Assembly: GCA_031254035.1 (NCBI GenBank)
Contig: JAIRVF010000100.1
Coordinates: 1 to 64,000, forward strand
Direction of reading: 5' to 3'
Length of the DNA stretch: 64,000 nt
Source: Paenibacillus sp.
GTDB taxonomy: Bacteria > Bacillota > Bacilli > Paenibacillales > Paenibacillaceae
Below the pieces are notes generated by a model. The model did not search any database. It worked only from the letters and a program-made list of their open reading frames with translations, and was not told the DNA's origin. Shown here in pieces: positions 33,972 through 42,643 of this stretch. The position numbers and the translations under genes were made by a program. Numbering within the stretch: position 1 is the stretch's first letter; every line of letters starts with the position of its first letter.

Positions 33972-34020
33972 AGACTCGGAAGCAACTATATACAGGCCTT
34001 TTAAACGGAGGAATCGAGCC

Positions 34021-35025
34021 ATGCTGTTTATTGATAATCAAGGGATCACAGATCCGGCCATCAACCTGGCCATCGAAGAATTCACACTGAAGCATTTGCC
34101 GCTGGAAGAAGACAGCTATCTGTTGTTCTATATCAACCGCCCTTCCATCATTATCGGCAAACACCAGAACACCATAGAAGAAATCAATCAAGAATATGTA
34201 AAAGACCACAACATACAAGTCGTACGTCGCCTTTCCGGCGGTGGAGCGGTTTATCATGATCTCGGCAACCTGAACTTCAGCTTTATTACCAAGGATGACG
34301 GGCAATCCTTCCATAACTTCTCGAAGTTTACCCAGCCGGTCGTCGATGCGCTGCGCGGCATGGGGGTTAATGCCGAGCTGAGTGGACGCAATGATCTGCA
34401 GGTCGGCGAACAAAAGATTTCCGGCAACGCTCAATTTTCAACGCGGGGCCGTATGTTCAGCCATGGCACGCTGATGTTCAACCTGAATCTGGATGATGTG
34501 CAGGCTTCTTTGAACGTTAATCCGGAAAAATTCAAATCCAAAAGCACCAAATCCGTCCGCAGCCGGGTCGCAAACATCAAAGATCTGATGGAAGGCGACA
34601 TGACGATTGAGCAGTTCCGCTCCGAGCTGCTGCGCGCTATTTTCAACATGGACCCGAAAGACGTGCCGCAATACCATCTGACTGAAGCCGACTGGGCAAA
34701 AATCCATGAAATCTCCAAAGAGCGTTACCAGAATTGGGAATGGAACTACGGACAATCGCCTGAATCCAACGTGAAGCATACGAAGCGTTTCTCTGTTGGT
34801 ATTATCGATATCCGGATGGACATCAAAGATGCCCGTATTCAAAATATTAAAATCTACGGCGACTTTTTCGGTGTGGGCGACGTAGTGGATATTGAGGACA
34901 AGCTGCGCGGCAAACGATACGAGGAATCCGAGGTTCGCGAAGCTTTGGCGGATGTTGATATCAAGCATTACTTCGGCAATATCGAGCTGGATGATTTTAT
35001 CGGGCTGGTATTTTTGGAAGAGTAG
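34021..35025 (+). CDS. lplJ: Lipoate--protein ligase
   Basis: 334 residues, the normal length for the LplA/LplJ type with the small C-terminal domain. The catalytic domain shows LLFYINRPSIIIGKHQNTIE, the RRLSGGGAVYHDLGNLNFSF motif, a GRNDLQVGEQKISGNAQFST segment with the Lys, and SHGTLMFNLNLDD. It attaches free lipoate to lipoyl domains of dehydrogenase complexes. ATG at 34021 follows CGGAGG nine bases upstream; the open frame before it (from 33904) includes the promoter. Monocistronic, with a terminator at 35054-35082. Confidence 0.93.
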   Translation: MLFIDNQGITDPAINLAIEEFTLKHLPLEEDSYLLFYINRPSIIIGKHQNTIEEINQEYVKDHNIQVVRRLSGGGAVYHDLGNLNFSFITKDDGQSFHNFSKFTQPVVDALRGMGVNAELSGRNDLQVGEQKISGNAQFSTRGRMFSHGTLMFNLNLDDVQASLNVNPEKFKSKSTKSVRSRVANIKDLMEGDMTIEQFRSELLRAIFNMDPKDVPQYHLTEADWAKIHEISKERYQNWEWNYGQSPESNVKHTKRFSVGIIDIRMDIKDARIQNIKIYGDFFGVGDVVDIEDKLRGKRYEESEVREALADVDIKHYFGNIELDDFIGLVFLEE

Positions 35026-35053
35026 GAGATTATCTTCTACATCTCAACAGTTA

Positions 35054-35082
35054 AAAAGAGGCCATAGTTTATGGTCTCTTTT
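35054..35082 (+). terminator. Terminator of lplJ
   Basis: AAAAGAGGCCATA-GTT-TATGGTCTCTTTT is a hairpin with a single G.T pair, followed by ATATTTTC. Confidence 0.88.
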
Positions 35083-35106
35083 ATATTTTCTAGGCTGGGC
35101 TTGCTA

Positions 35107-35431
35107 TCACCAAATAAAGGGAACCAAATGAAAACGAGTTTTCTGGCAATAAACATCATAACCATGCAATTCTTTTAGTAAAACTTTTTCTTCATCTAAA
35201 AGCCTAAGTATTACAAAAATAGTAATGACTCCTGCTGGAATCAATCCCCACCAAGAACCTAACGCAAGAGGAGTAAATAAAATAATCATCACAGCTCCTG
35301 AGTACATAGGATGGCGAACTGACGTATATGGTCAAATATCCTGTGATAAAGTATGTGGGGGCAAAAAAGACAATCAAATAAATCCACGCTTCCCAATAAT
35401 CAAGCGACCCCGATGGCAAAAATAGAAACAA
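35107..35431 (-). pseudogene. Isoprenylcysteine carboxyl methyltransferase family protein, internally deleted
   Basis: On the minus strand the N-terminal part reads MFLFLPSGSLDYWEAWIYLI followed by VFFAPTYFITGYL. In another frame the C-terminal part follows: SVRHPMYSGAVMIILFTPLA and then LGSWWGL, LLDEEKVLLKELHGYDVYCQ and RFHLVPFIW with a stop at 35107. About 100 residues that normally lie between them, including two or three membrane segments, are missing, and the frame changes at the junction (near 35325). It is a deletion pseudogene of the membrane methyltransferase family. Confidence 0.85.
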
Positions 35432-35559
35432 ATACCCACCTCCAGAAATCTATTTTTTTAAATAACCCTAAGTAACTTTATGAGTGAAAATGATATTGCA
35501 TGATTACCGCTATCCGATTTATATCAAAATCAATAGGGAGGTTTAGCAGAGGCATTGTT

Positions 35560-35735
35560 GCAAAAGTGCACTTTTTCCGCCGTCAAATCATCCGTTTATA
35601 GGAAATAGATGCGAAAATGCAGCTTTTTTCATTGATTCCTTTAAATCAGGGATAAAACCAGGAAAATTGATGCACTTTCGCAAGCTTTCTTCATCTAGCG
35701 TGAATATATAAGTAAAAGGGTGCACTTTTGCAACA
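35560..35735. repeat. Dispersed repeat family R4, copy 2
   Basis: It has several units of the form (T/A)TGCA-TTTY-GCA: GCAAAAGTGCACTTTT, GATGCGAAAATGCAGC, TGCACTTTCGCAAGCTTT and GTGCACTTTTGCAACA. The third is identical for 18 bases to 19275-19292. The surrounding 35432-35835 holds no gene. Confidence 0.65.
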
Positions 35736-35836
35736 ATTCCCCAATTTACACTTAAATTCCATGTGCGCGATTCATCTTATCGCATCCAAAATTATAGATT
35801 TTCCCCTCCACTTGTTACCGCATCCCATAAAAGAAC

Positions 35837-35876
35837 AAAAACGCCTCCAACGCAAGAACGTTAGAGACGCTTTTTT
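35837..35876 (-). terminator. Terminator of yqkE
   Basis: AAAAACGCCTC.AACG pairs with CGTT.GAG.CGCTTTTT around 35841-35875. T runs lie on both sides, so it may act in both directions. Confidence 0.8.
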
Positions 35877-35884
35877 ATTTTTGT

Positions 35885-36145
35885 TTACTTGTATTTTTTC
35901 CAGTCCATGCTGTTGTTCTCAAGCAGATATTCGAAGTCATTGTCGCGTCGTTTTTGCTCGGCTTTGCGCTCTTCCTCCGCCTTTTTCAGTTCCGCTTCTT
36001 TCTGCTTCTGCTGCTCGGCTTTCAGTTCCTCCGATTGCTGCTTGAGCTTGTCCAGTACATCGCTGCTCAAGAGATCCTTTAAGGTTGCCGGCTTATCCGC
36101 CGCTTGCGGTTTCACGGCCGCATCCGGTCTTTTTTTCTTGGCCAT
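35885..36145 (-). CDS. yqkE: YqkE-like small charged protein (DUF3886)
   Basis: 86 residues, close to Bacillus YqkE. The N-terminal MAKKKRPDAA is followed by LKDLLSSDVLDKLKQQSEEL, a long Lys/Glu/Ala/Gln coiled coil (residues 30-65) and the conserved end FEYLLENNSMDWKKYK. Cytoplasmic, with no known role. Its start lies 158 bases from the divergent EamA transporter start, so the two genes share a promoter region. The terminator follows directly. Confidence 0.85.
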   Translation of the reverse strand: MAKKKRPDAAVKPQAADKPATLKDLLSSDVLDKLKQQSEELKAEQQKQKEAELKKAEEERKAEQKRRDNDFEYLLENNSMDWKKYK

Positions 36146-36303
36146 ATGATCAACTCCGTTTCACCCACATTATAACAGGTTTGCCGTCATGCGTCAGGTG
36201 TATTGGTAGCTTATTTCCTTGTCCGCTTTCTCGTTTTACGATACAATTTTTTAAGATTACGAGCTTTCCTCAATTTTTCATTGCCTTGAAAGGAATGACC
36301 TTA

Positions 36304-37206
36304 TTGAACCGCTCTCGTCTTGCCGATCTCAGCTTGCTTATCGTTGCCATGATGTGGGGATGTACTTTTTTAATCGTGCAGAATGCAGTCAGAGTACTGC
36401 CTCCGCTCGCTTTTAACAGCATCCGCTTCGTAGGCGCAGCTATTTTGCTGGCTTTGATCATCACCATTTTTTACAGGAACCAGTGGCGGACCATTACCCG
36501 CCGGATGCTGCTGCATTCCTGCCTGCTGGGCCTTTTTTTGTTTATGGGTTATGCCTTTCAAACAGTAGGCCTGCTGTATACCACCACCTCCAATGCCGGT
36601 TTTATTACGGGGTTATCGGTGGTTTTGGTGCCTTTCCTGGCACTGATCTTACTCAAGCATCCAATTTCACGCTTTACCTGGCTGAGCGCCTTGCTGGCGG
36701 TCTGCGGACTATATCTGCTGACCTTTGCAGGCTCGACGCTTGTGTTTAACAAAGGAGATTTCCTCGTATTTTTGTGCGCAATTGCTTTTGCACTTCATAT
36801 CGCTTATACCGGTATTTTTGCGCCTAAATACCCCGCACTTCCGCTGGCAGCGCTGCAAATGGCCGTGGTTGGCCTATTCAGCTTGATCGGCTCGCTGCTG
36901 TTCGAGGATATGGGACCAATCGCGCAGACGCTGGAGCGGCTTGCACAGCCTGAGGTTCTATGGGCACTTATCGTATCCATCGGACCCACCAGCGCGTTCG
37001 CATTCTGGATTCAGACCGTCTGTCAAAAATACACCACACCTTCCCGGGTGGCCGTCATTTTTGCGATGGAACCGGTCTTCGCCGCTCTTACCGGCATGTG
37101 GTTTGGAGGAGAGAAATTAGGAATCATGGCAGGATTCGGCTGTTTATGTATTTTTACGGGAATGATTCTAGCAGAATTGAAATCTGCGCCTCGTACGGTA
37201 CAATAG
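36304..37206 (+). CDS. EamA-family (DMT) transporter
   Basis: 300 residues and about ten membrane segments in two EamA repeats. The first repeat starts LADLSLLIVAMMWGCTFLIV and contains LALIITIFYRNQWRTITRRM. The second begins with FLVFLCAIAFALHIAYTGIF and ends FAMEPVFAALTGMWFGGEKL and MAGFGCLCIFTGMILAELK. Substrate unknown, probably a small metabolite exported. The start is TTG (36304-36306), nine bases after AAAGGA. An ATG at 36295 directly abuts that ribosome site, and the longer frame from 36085 has no support. Confidence 0.88.
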   Translation: MNRSRLADLSLLIVAMMWGCTFLIVQNAVRVLPPLAFNSIRFVGAAILLALIITIFYRNQWRTITRRMLLHSCLLGLFLFMGYAFQTVGLLYTTTSNAGFITGLSVVLVPFLALILLKHPISRFTWLSALLAVCGLYLLTFAGSTLVFNKGDFLVFLCAIAFALHIAYTGIFAPKYPALPLAALQMAVVGLFSLIGSLLFEDMGPIAQTLERLAQPEVLWALIVSIGPTSAFAFWIQTVCQKYTTPSRVAVIFAMEPVFAALTGMWFGGEKLGIMAGFGCLCIFTGMILAELKSAPRTVQ

Positions 37207-37253
37207 ATTATTATAGAGAGAATACAAAAGAAAGAATAGGGAGAGAGACAACT

Positions 37254-38051
37254 ATGTACAAACTGATTGCCATCGACATCGACGATACGCTGATTAACGA
37301 CGACAAAGAAGTGACCCCTGGCACGCAGCAAGCCCTCGAGCAAGCGGTAGCCAAAGGAGCGATCGTTACGCTGGCTACCGGCCGCGCCTACGCATCCGCC
37401 CAAGCCATTGCCCGCCAAACGGGCCTGAATGTGCCGATCATTACGTATCAAGGCGCTTTGATCAAAAATCTAATGGATGAAAAAGTGCTCTTCGAACGTT
37501 ACGTACCAAAAGAAGCAGGGCGCAAGCTTTTCGAGTATTGTATTGGGCATAATCTACACTTGCAAGTATATATCGACGATAAGCTGTACGCTCGCGAGGA
37601 AAACCAAAAGCTGAAGGATTACAGCAATCTTAACGGAACACCTTATTTTATCGAACCCGACTTTGAAAAGCTGGTCGCGCAAAACACACCGAAAATGCTG
37701 ATCATTGACGAGCCGGATTACTTGGATACACTGATCCCCGTTTTCCGTGAACTGCTCGGGCCTGAAGTTCATATTACCAAGTCCAAACCGCATTTCCTTG
37801 AAATCATGCACCACGAAGGCACCAAAGGTCATGCTCTGACCTTCCTTGCCAAACATTTTGATGTGGATATGTCAGAAACGATGGCGCTTGGCGACTCTTG
37901 GAATGACCATGAGATGTTGGAAGCCGCCGGCCTTGGTGTCGCTATGGGCAACGCCATTCAGGGGCTGAAGGATATTGCGAACTACGTGACGCTTAGCAAT
38001 AATGAGGACGGCGTGAAGGCCGCGATTGAGAAGTTTGTATTGAATGCTTAG
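37254..38051 (+). CDS. Cof-type HAD phosphatase
   Basis: 265 residues, Cof/YidA-type HAD superfamily IIB. Motif I IAIDIDDTLINDDKEV (nucleophile Asp), motif II Thr/Ser in TLATGRAYASA, the cap domain in the middle, motif III Lys in TKGHALTFLAKHFD, and motif IV LGDSWNDHEMLEAAG. These enzymes dephosphorylate sugar phosphates or related metabolites; the substrate is not predictable. ATG 37254-37256 follows GGGAGAGAG. It lies 47 bases after the EamA gene and is perhaps co-transcribed with it. The terminator is at 38101-38152. Confidence 0.93.
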   Translation: MYKLIAIDIDDTLINDDKEVTPGTQQALEQAVAKGAIVTLATGRAYASAQAIARQTGLNVPIITYQGALIKNLMDEKVLFERYVPKEAGRKLFEYCIGHNLHLQVYIDDKLYAREENQKLKDYSNLNGTPYFIEPDFEKLVAQNTPKMLIIDEPDYLDTLIPVFRELLGPEVHITKSKPHFLEIMHHEGTKGHALTFLAKHFDVDMSETMALGDSWNDHEMLEAAGLGVAMGNAIQGLKDIANYVTLSNNEDGVKAAIEKFVLNA

Positions 38052-38100
38052 AAGAAGTTTGCTACAGCCTTAGGGAAAACGTCAATCGACTTATTTCAAA

Positions 38101-38152
38101 AAAAGACAGCCGCAGGAACAGGTGCAACTTGAACCTTTATCGGCTGTCTTTT
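38101..38152. terminator. Bidirectional terminator
   Basis: AAAAGACAGCCG and CGGCTGTCTTTT form a perfect 12-bp stem with a 28-base loop between the convergent phosphatase and metallo-hydrolase genes. Confidence 0.85.
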
Positions 38153-38178
38153 CGTATATATAACGCTGGAATTGCATC

Positions 38179-38949
38179 TCAGCCTAAATTGATCTTCATT
38201 CCGGTTCGTGCAAGCACAACATTTGGAGGAAGCGGATAATCCGCATTAACATCGACGTTATGGGACATATGCGTATAGATGGTTTTCACAGGATGCACTT
38301 CAGAGAGCAGCAGCGCCGCCTCCTGCATATCATACACTGATCGGGTGGAATATTCGGCTGTTTCATGGTAAAAGCTTGTCCCGAGCACCAGCAGATCCAG
38401 ATCATGCAGCGGCTTTTTCTCCTCCTCGTTCAAACCGATGGAATCGGAACAGTATACCCAGCGGAAATCCTTTTGCTCCAAACGGTAAGCATATGAAAAC
38501 CCATTATAGCCATGGCAGACCTTCCAACAGGAAATCTCCCAGCCGCCCAGTGTAATTCCGTCATCAACAGCCGTAATCTTCATATGTTTGGCAAGCCATG
38601 GAAACTGCTTCAGGATCGTTTCGATAACTTCCTGCGGGGCGTACAGTTCCCCTTCAAGGCCCAGCCAGCGGCAGGCATCCGCCCACTCAGGAAGACCGCC
38701 GATATGATCAAAATGAGCATGGGTAACCAGAATCTTTTCGGCAAAACGCATGCCCTGCATCTCCATTTGGCTACGCCAATCTGGACCGCAATCGATCAGG
38801 AAGTCACCATCCAGCCCCTCAATCATAACCAGCGAGCGGTAGCGACGATTATTTCCGGTCATTCTGGCCTCCCCGCATACCTCACAATCACAATATACCC
38901 GTGGTACTCCCATCGCATCGCCGGTCCCCAAAAACACAAGCGTGTCCAT
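38179..38949 (-). CDS. Metallo-beta-lactamase-fold phosphodiesterase (PhnP-like)
   Basis: 256 residues. A Cys-rich zinc site near the N-terminus (YCDCEVC) is followed by FLIDCGPDWRSQ and the dinuclear metal motif LVTHAHFDHIGGLPEW. Later ligands are in VCHGYNGFSYA, YCSDSIG and the final His in IYTHMSHNVD. The arrangement matches PhnP, a cyclic-phosphate phosphodiesterase. No phosphonate (phn) genes are nearby, so its role here may be a general one. Start at ATG 38947-38949. Confidence 0.9.
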   Translation of the reverse strand: MDTLVFLGTGDAMGVPRVYCDCEVCGEARMTGNNRRYRSLVMIEGLDGDFLIDCGPDWRSQMEMQGMRFAEKILVTHAHFDHIGGLPEWADACRWLGLEGELYAPQEVIETILKQFPWLAKHMKITAVDDGITLGGWEISCWKVCHGYNGFSYAYRLEQKDFRWVYCSDSIGLNEEEKKPLHDLDLLVLGTSFYHETAEYSTRSVYDMQEAALLLSEVHPVKTIYTHMSHNVDVNADYPLPPNVVLARTGMKINLG

Positions 38950-39321
38950 TACAATTCCTCCTCACGATTGAAAATCATCCCCCGTGGACATTCCGGATCT
39001 TCATGGGGCATACCACCCGTCTTCGCCCATCGTCCATCGTCCATCGTCCATCGTCCAGTCATTATAATGCCTTTATTGTAACACGTCGAAAAGCCGGTTG
39101 CCCGTCTCCTACGAATTGGGCGCACAGCAAAATCCCCCCCACAAAGAGTATCGGAAAGAAATCCGGGTACCTCTCAAAGAGGGGCCCTTTTGCGGAGCAA
39201 AAGGAGTGGGGCCTATGCTTCGATGCTTATTCCAAATACTTTGCGGGGCTCAAAAAAGGACTTGCCTTGTCTGGCAAATCCTTGTGTGAAAAATGGCTCA
39301 ATCTTTAGTTCTTGATATTGT
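38950..39321. other. Intergenic with tandem repeat, no gene seen
   Basis: It contains a short tandem array of CCATCGT (39027-39057, 4.4 units). The rest has GC-rich hairpin-like stretches (CCTCTCAAAGAGG near 39170), but no gene with a ribosome site. Confidence 0.5.
39027..39057. repeat. Heptanucleotide tandem repeat (CCATCGT)4.4
   Basis: Four perfect units and a partial fifth, 50-110 bases upstream of the phosphodiesterase start. A length-variable microsatellite by structure. Confidence 0.9.
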
Positions 39322-39406
39322 ACGAGGTGGCCGCTGCGGTTACGGATCGTTCTTCCGATCGCTGCCGCTTCGTAAGAATCGATTCCGTCCCCTTCGCTAC
39401 TTTCGC
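39322..39406 (-). repeat. Dispersed repeat family R2, copy C (inverted, shortened)
   Basis: On the minus strand: AAGTAGCGAAGGGGACGGAA, then GCAGCGATCGGAAGAACGAT and CCGTAACCGCAGCGG. It lacks the inner 60 bases found in copies A and B. It lies just downstream of sbp. Confidence 0.85.
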
Positions 39407-39464
39407 TTTTTTTCAAGCATTAATTATGATGTTGAGCCAAAAAACATTCTTATATTCGGACTGC

Positions 39465-40532
39465 TTACAGGCTAGCGAGAACCTGATACCATACGCCCTT
39501 TTTCGAATACAGCGTTTGCCGCACTTCATTCCAACCGCCCAAGTAAGAAATGTCAAACAACCCGGTCGGAATAGGATAGTGGCCCTCGTTGGCTTTAAAC
39601 ACCTCTTCGTTCACCGGCCGGAAGCCATAATCGGCAAAAACCGTCTGCGCTTCCTTGCTGCGGAGATAATCCACAAATGCCTCGGCAACTTCACGCGTGC
39701 CATGTTGATCGACGTATTCATCGACCACCGCTACGGGATTTTCAATCTTGATCGTATATTCCGGAATGATAATGTCATACTTGATGCCCTGCCTGATGCG
39801 GGCAAGCAGTTCATTTTCGTAGGTAACAACCACGTCGCCAACGCCATATTCAAAAGCGGCCATCGATGCCCTTCCGCTCTTATCCAGAGACTCAACATTG
39901 CGATGTACCTTCTCCAAAAATGCCTTGGCGTAAGCTGGATCCTTCTTTCCCTGCTTCTCCGACAGTTTAAGGCCCGTGCCATAAATCGCATTGATATCCC
40001 ACTGCGCTCCGCCGGATGTTTGCGGATTCGGATACAGCACTTTAACGCCTGGTTTCGTCAGATCCCCAAAGTCGTGGATGCCAAGCGGGTTCCCCTCACG
40101 GGTCCCAAGCACGACGATAGATCGTGTGACCATGCCATGATCAGGCGTATCGCGCCACTGTTTGTTCACCAGACCGGCCTTGACCAGCTTATCGACATCG
40201 CCTTCCATCGCGAGCAGCGTCACATCCGCCTCGAAGCCGCCAATGATCGCCCGCGCCTGGGTTCCGGAGGCTTCATAAGACTCCTGGAATTGGACTGTCT
40301 GCCCGGTTTTGGCCTTCCATTCCCGCTCAAACTTCGGCACAATATCCGCCAGCGCATCCTTAGCGATGCTGTACGCCCCGATAACCAGCGTGACATCTTT
40401 GCCATTCGCAGGAGTGGCGGTACCTTCTTTGGTAGTCTCCTGGCTGCATCCAGACAGCATGCTCGGCAACACCAAAAGGAAGCTGACCATACCTAACATA
40501 TACACTTTCAACCGGCTAAAGGATTGTTTCAT
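39465..40532 (-). CDS. sbp: Sulfate/thiosulfate ABC transporter, substrate-binding lipoprotein
   Basis: 355 residues. A lipoprotein signal ends in PSMLSGC (Cys29). The mature part is a class II periplasmic-binding fold of the Sbp/CysP type: LVIGAYSIAKDALADIVPKF, VQFQESYEASGTQARAIIGG, LEADVTLLA-like FEADVTLLAMEGDVDKL, FGDLTKPGVKVLYPNPQTSG, and EAFVDYLRSKEAQTVFADYG. It captures sulfate outside the membrane. AAGGAGG precedes the ATG. It is last in the operon and 246 bases after cysA, the gap being filled by R2 copy B; a further R2 copy lies downstream. Confidence 0.94.
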   Translation of the reverse strand: MKQSFSRLKVYMLGMVSFLLVLPSMLSGCSQETTKEGTATPANGKDVTLVIGAYSIAKDALADIVPKFEREWKAKTGQTVQFQESYEASGTQARAIIGGFEADVTLLAMEGDVDKLVKAGLVNKQWRDTPDHGMVTRSIVVLGTREGNPLGIHDFGDLTKPGVKVLYPNPQTSGGAQWDINAIYGTGLKLSEKQGKKDPAYAKAFLEKVHRNVESLDKSGRASMAAFEYGVGDVVVTYENELLARIRQGIKYDIIIPEYTIKIENPVAVVDEYVDQHGTREVAEAFVDYLRSKEAQTVFADYGFRPVNEEVFKANEGHYPIPTGLFDISYLGGWNEVRQTLYSKKGVWYQVLASL

Positions 40533-40594
40533 ATGCGCTTCCTCCTTATTTTAAAAATTTCAGGGTAACATAGCGGATCGTGCGGAATTACGCC

Positions 40595-40740
40595 AAAGTA
40601 GCGGAGGGGACGGAATCGATCTGAAGAAGCGGAAGCGTTCGCCTTTGTCTCCGAATTTCTACCTTTTAAAAAAGTAAAATCAAGAAATTAGGAGACAACA
40701 GCGATCGGAAGAACGATCCGTAACCGCAGCGGTCAACTCG
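40595..40740 (+). repeat. Dispersed repeat family R2, copy B
   Basis: AAGTAGCGGAGGGGACGGAA at the start and GAACGATCCGTAACCGCAGC and GGTCAACTCG at the end, in the opposite orientation to copy C. It lies between sbp and cysA. Confidence 0.87.
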
Positions 40741-40778
40741 CACAATTTATCACTGCGCTAGGATGCCCAGTTCATTTT

Positions 40779-41843
40779 TTAAATCATCACTGGCATCGGA
40801 TCAACCTTAAGCCGGTTCTCCTCCATCCAGCTTCGCTCATTATTGAACAAATACGCACGGTGCACCAGCACCCTCACATGTTGGCCGACGGAGAGGGCCG
40901 GCTTCTCCAGCGATCGGTAGGTCATTAGCTTGTGGCTACCGACCTCCACTTCGACCATCCACTCGCTCCCCCGGAAATGCAAGCGGTGTACGACCCCTTC
41001 CTCCGTGACTGACAACATGCTGAATTCATGCGACTCCCCCACCTCGATATACTCCGGCCGGATCAATGCCTTTGTTCCTCCTGCCGCGGTTGCTTCCTCA
41101 AACCCCCTTAGCTGAGATACGTCATCAATCATTGTGGATTCACCGATAAACGAAGCAACAAATGGCGTTTTTGGTTCCTTGTATATATCCCAAGGCGTTC
41201 CCTTTTGCTCCAAACGCCCCTGATTCATAATCATAATTTCATCGGCAACCTCGATCGCCTCATCCTGATCATGGGTTACAAAAATCGAAGTGATGCCTAC
41301 ACGCTCAATCAGCTCACGCAGCCAGGAGCGCAGCTCTTGCCTGATTTTGGCGTCGATCGCAGCGAACGGCTCATCCAGCAGCAGTAGCTGCGGTTCGGGT
41401 GCAAGCGCCCGGGCAAAAGCTACGCGCTGCCGCTGCCCTCCGGACAGCTGGTGAGGATAACGCTTTTCAAAACCCGACAGGCCAGTCAGCTCCACCAGTT
41501 CCATGACACGTTCCTTTAGCACTGGCTTTGCGACCTTTTTCACCATCAGTCCGAAAGCGATGTTATCGTACACCGTCATATGCTTGAACAGAGCATAGTT
41601 TTGAAATACAAAACCGATCCCTCGTTCCTGCGGCAGCAGCTGATTAACGAGCTCGCCATGGAAGCGGATCTCTCCGGCATCTGGCTGTTCTAAGCCCGCA
41701 AGCATTCGAAGAACGGAAGTCTTACCGCCACCGCTAGGACCAAGAAGTCCGATCAGGTGGCCTTTCGCAATCTCAAAGCTGACATCCTTAACGGCATGAA
41801 AATTGCCAAAATGCTTGTTTAAACCGCGAACCTCAATATGCAT
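40779..41843 (-). CDS. cysA: Sulfate ABC transporter, ATP-binding protein
   Basis: 354 residues. Walker A GLLGPSGGGKTSVLRM, Q loop FVFQNYALFKHMTV, signature HQLSGGQRQRVAFARALAPE, Walker B LLLLDEPFAAID, and H-loop IFVTHDQDEAIEVADEIMIM. The C-terminal 120 residues form a TOBE-type regulatory domain as in CysA. ATG 41841-41843 follows AAGGGGAG and lies two bases beyond the cysW stop. It energises sulfate/thiosulfate import with CysT and CysW. Confidence 0.94.
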   Translation of the reverse strand: MHIEVRGLNKHFGNFHAVKDVSFEIAKGHLIGLLGPSGGGKTSVLRMLAGLEQPDAGEIRFHGELVNQLLPQERGIGFVFQNYALFKHMTVYDNIAFGLMVKKVAKPVLKERVMELVELTGLSGFEKRYPHQLSGGQRQRVAFARALAPEPQLLLLDEPFAAIDAKIRQELRSWLRELIERVGITSIFVTHDQDEAIEVADEIMIMNQGRLEQKGTPWDIYKEPKTPFVASFIGESTMIDDVSQLRGFEEATAAGGTKALIRPEYIEVGESHEFSMLSVTEEGVVHRLHFRGSEWMVEVEVGSHKLMTYRSLEKPALSVGQHVRVLVHRAYLFNNERSWMEENRLKVDPMPVMI

Positions 41844-41845
41844 TG

Positions 41846-42643
41846 TCAGTGCACTCCCCTTCTTCTTTTCGCCCATTCCATGATCAACATAAGTCCGATT
41901 GAAAACGCCGCGAGAACCAGTGCCGCTCCATTAGCCGAGGTTACGTTAAAATTCTCAACATCCTGATAGATCAGCGTCGTCGCGGTCTGTGTACGGTTAA
42001 TAATGTTGCCGGAAACCACCAGCACTGCACCGAACTCGCCAAGCGCGCGGGCAATAGTCAGCACCACACCGTAAATGACTGCCCAACGGATCGAAGGCCA
42101 GGTCACCTTCCAAAACGTTGTCCAGCTGTAAGCCCCGAGCGTCGATGCCGCTTCCTCCTGCTGGGTGCCGATCTCCTGCAGCACAGGCATCACTTCACGC
42201 ACCATCAACGGAAAAGTTACAAACAGCGTCGCAATGACCATCCCCGGAAACGCATATACGATTTTGAAGCCAATATGTTCAAAAAAGGTTCCCGCCGCAC
42301 TTCCTGGACCAAGCAGCAAAACAATCATAAGGCCGCCAATGACAGGCGACACCGCATATGGCAGGTCGACGATGCTGTTGAGCAGACGTCTTAACCCTCG
42401 GCTCATCCAAGTGCCGCGTACGAGATAGACCGCCGTCATCATGCCGAGCAGTGTATTCAATAACGTCACAGTTACGACGACAAGCGCCGTCATCATAAAA
42501 GCATGCAATGCCTCCGGACGGGACAATGCCGCGCCAAGCTCGCCAAGTCCGCCGCTGAAAGCAGCCAATGTCATTTTGCCGAGAGGAATGATCAGCAGCA
42601 CGGTAAATATAGCATAAGTTAGAGCGATCCAAAGCTTGTTCAT
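41846..42643 (-). CDS. cysW: Sulfate ABC transporter, permease CysW
   Basis: 265 residues with about six membrane segments. The EAA coupling loop is clear (EIGTQQEEAASTLGAYSWTT), followed by ALGEFGAVLVVSGNIINRTQ, the typical CysT/CysW motif. TATTLIYQDVENFNVTSANG distinguishes CysW from CysT. ATG 42641-42643 follows GGGGGAG and overlaps the cysT stop by four bases. Confidence 0.94.
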   Translation of the reverse strand: MNKLWIALTYAIFTVLLIIPLGKMTLAAFSGGLGELGAALSRPEALHAFMMTALVVVTVTLLNTLLGMMTAVYLVRGTWMSRGLRRLLNSIVDLPYAVSPVIGGLMIVLLLGPGSAAGTFFEHIGFKIVYAFPGMVIATLFVTFPLMVREVMPVLQEIGTQQEEAASTLGAYSWTTFWKVTWPSIRWAVIYGVVLTIARALGEFGAVLVVSGNIINRTQTATTLIYQDVENFNVTSANGAALVLAAFSIGLMLIMEWAKRRRGVH

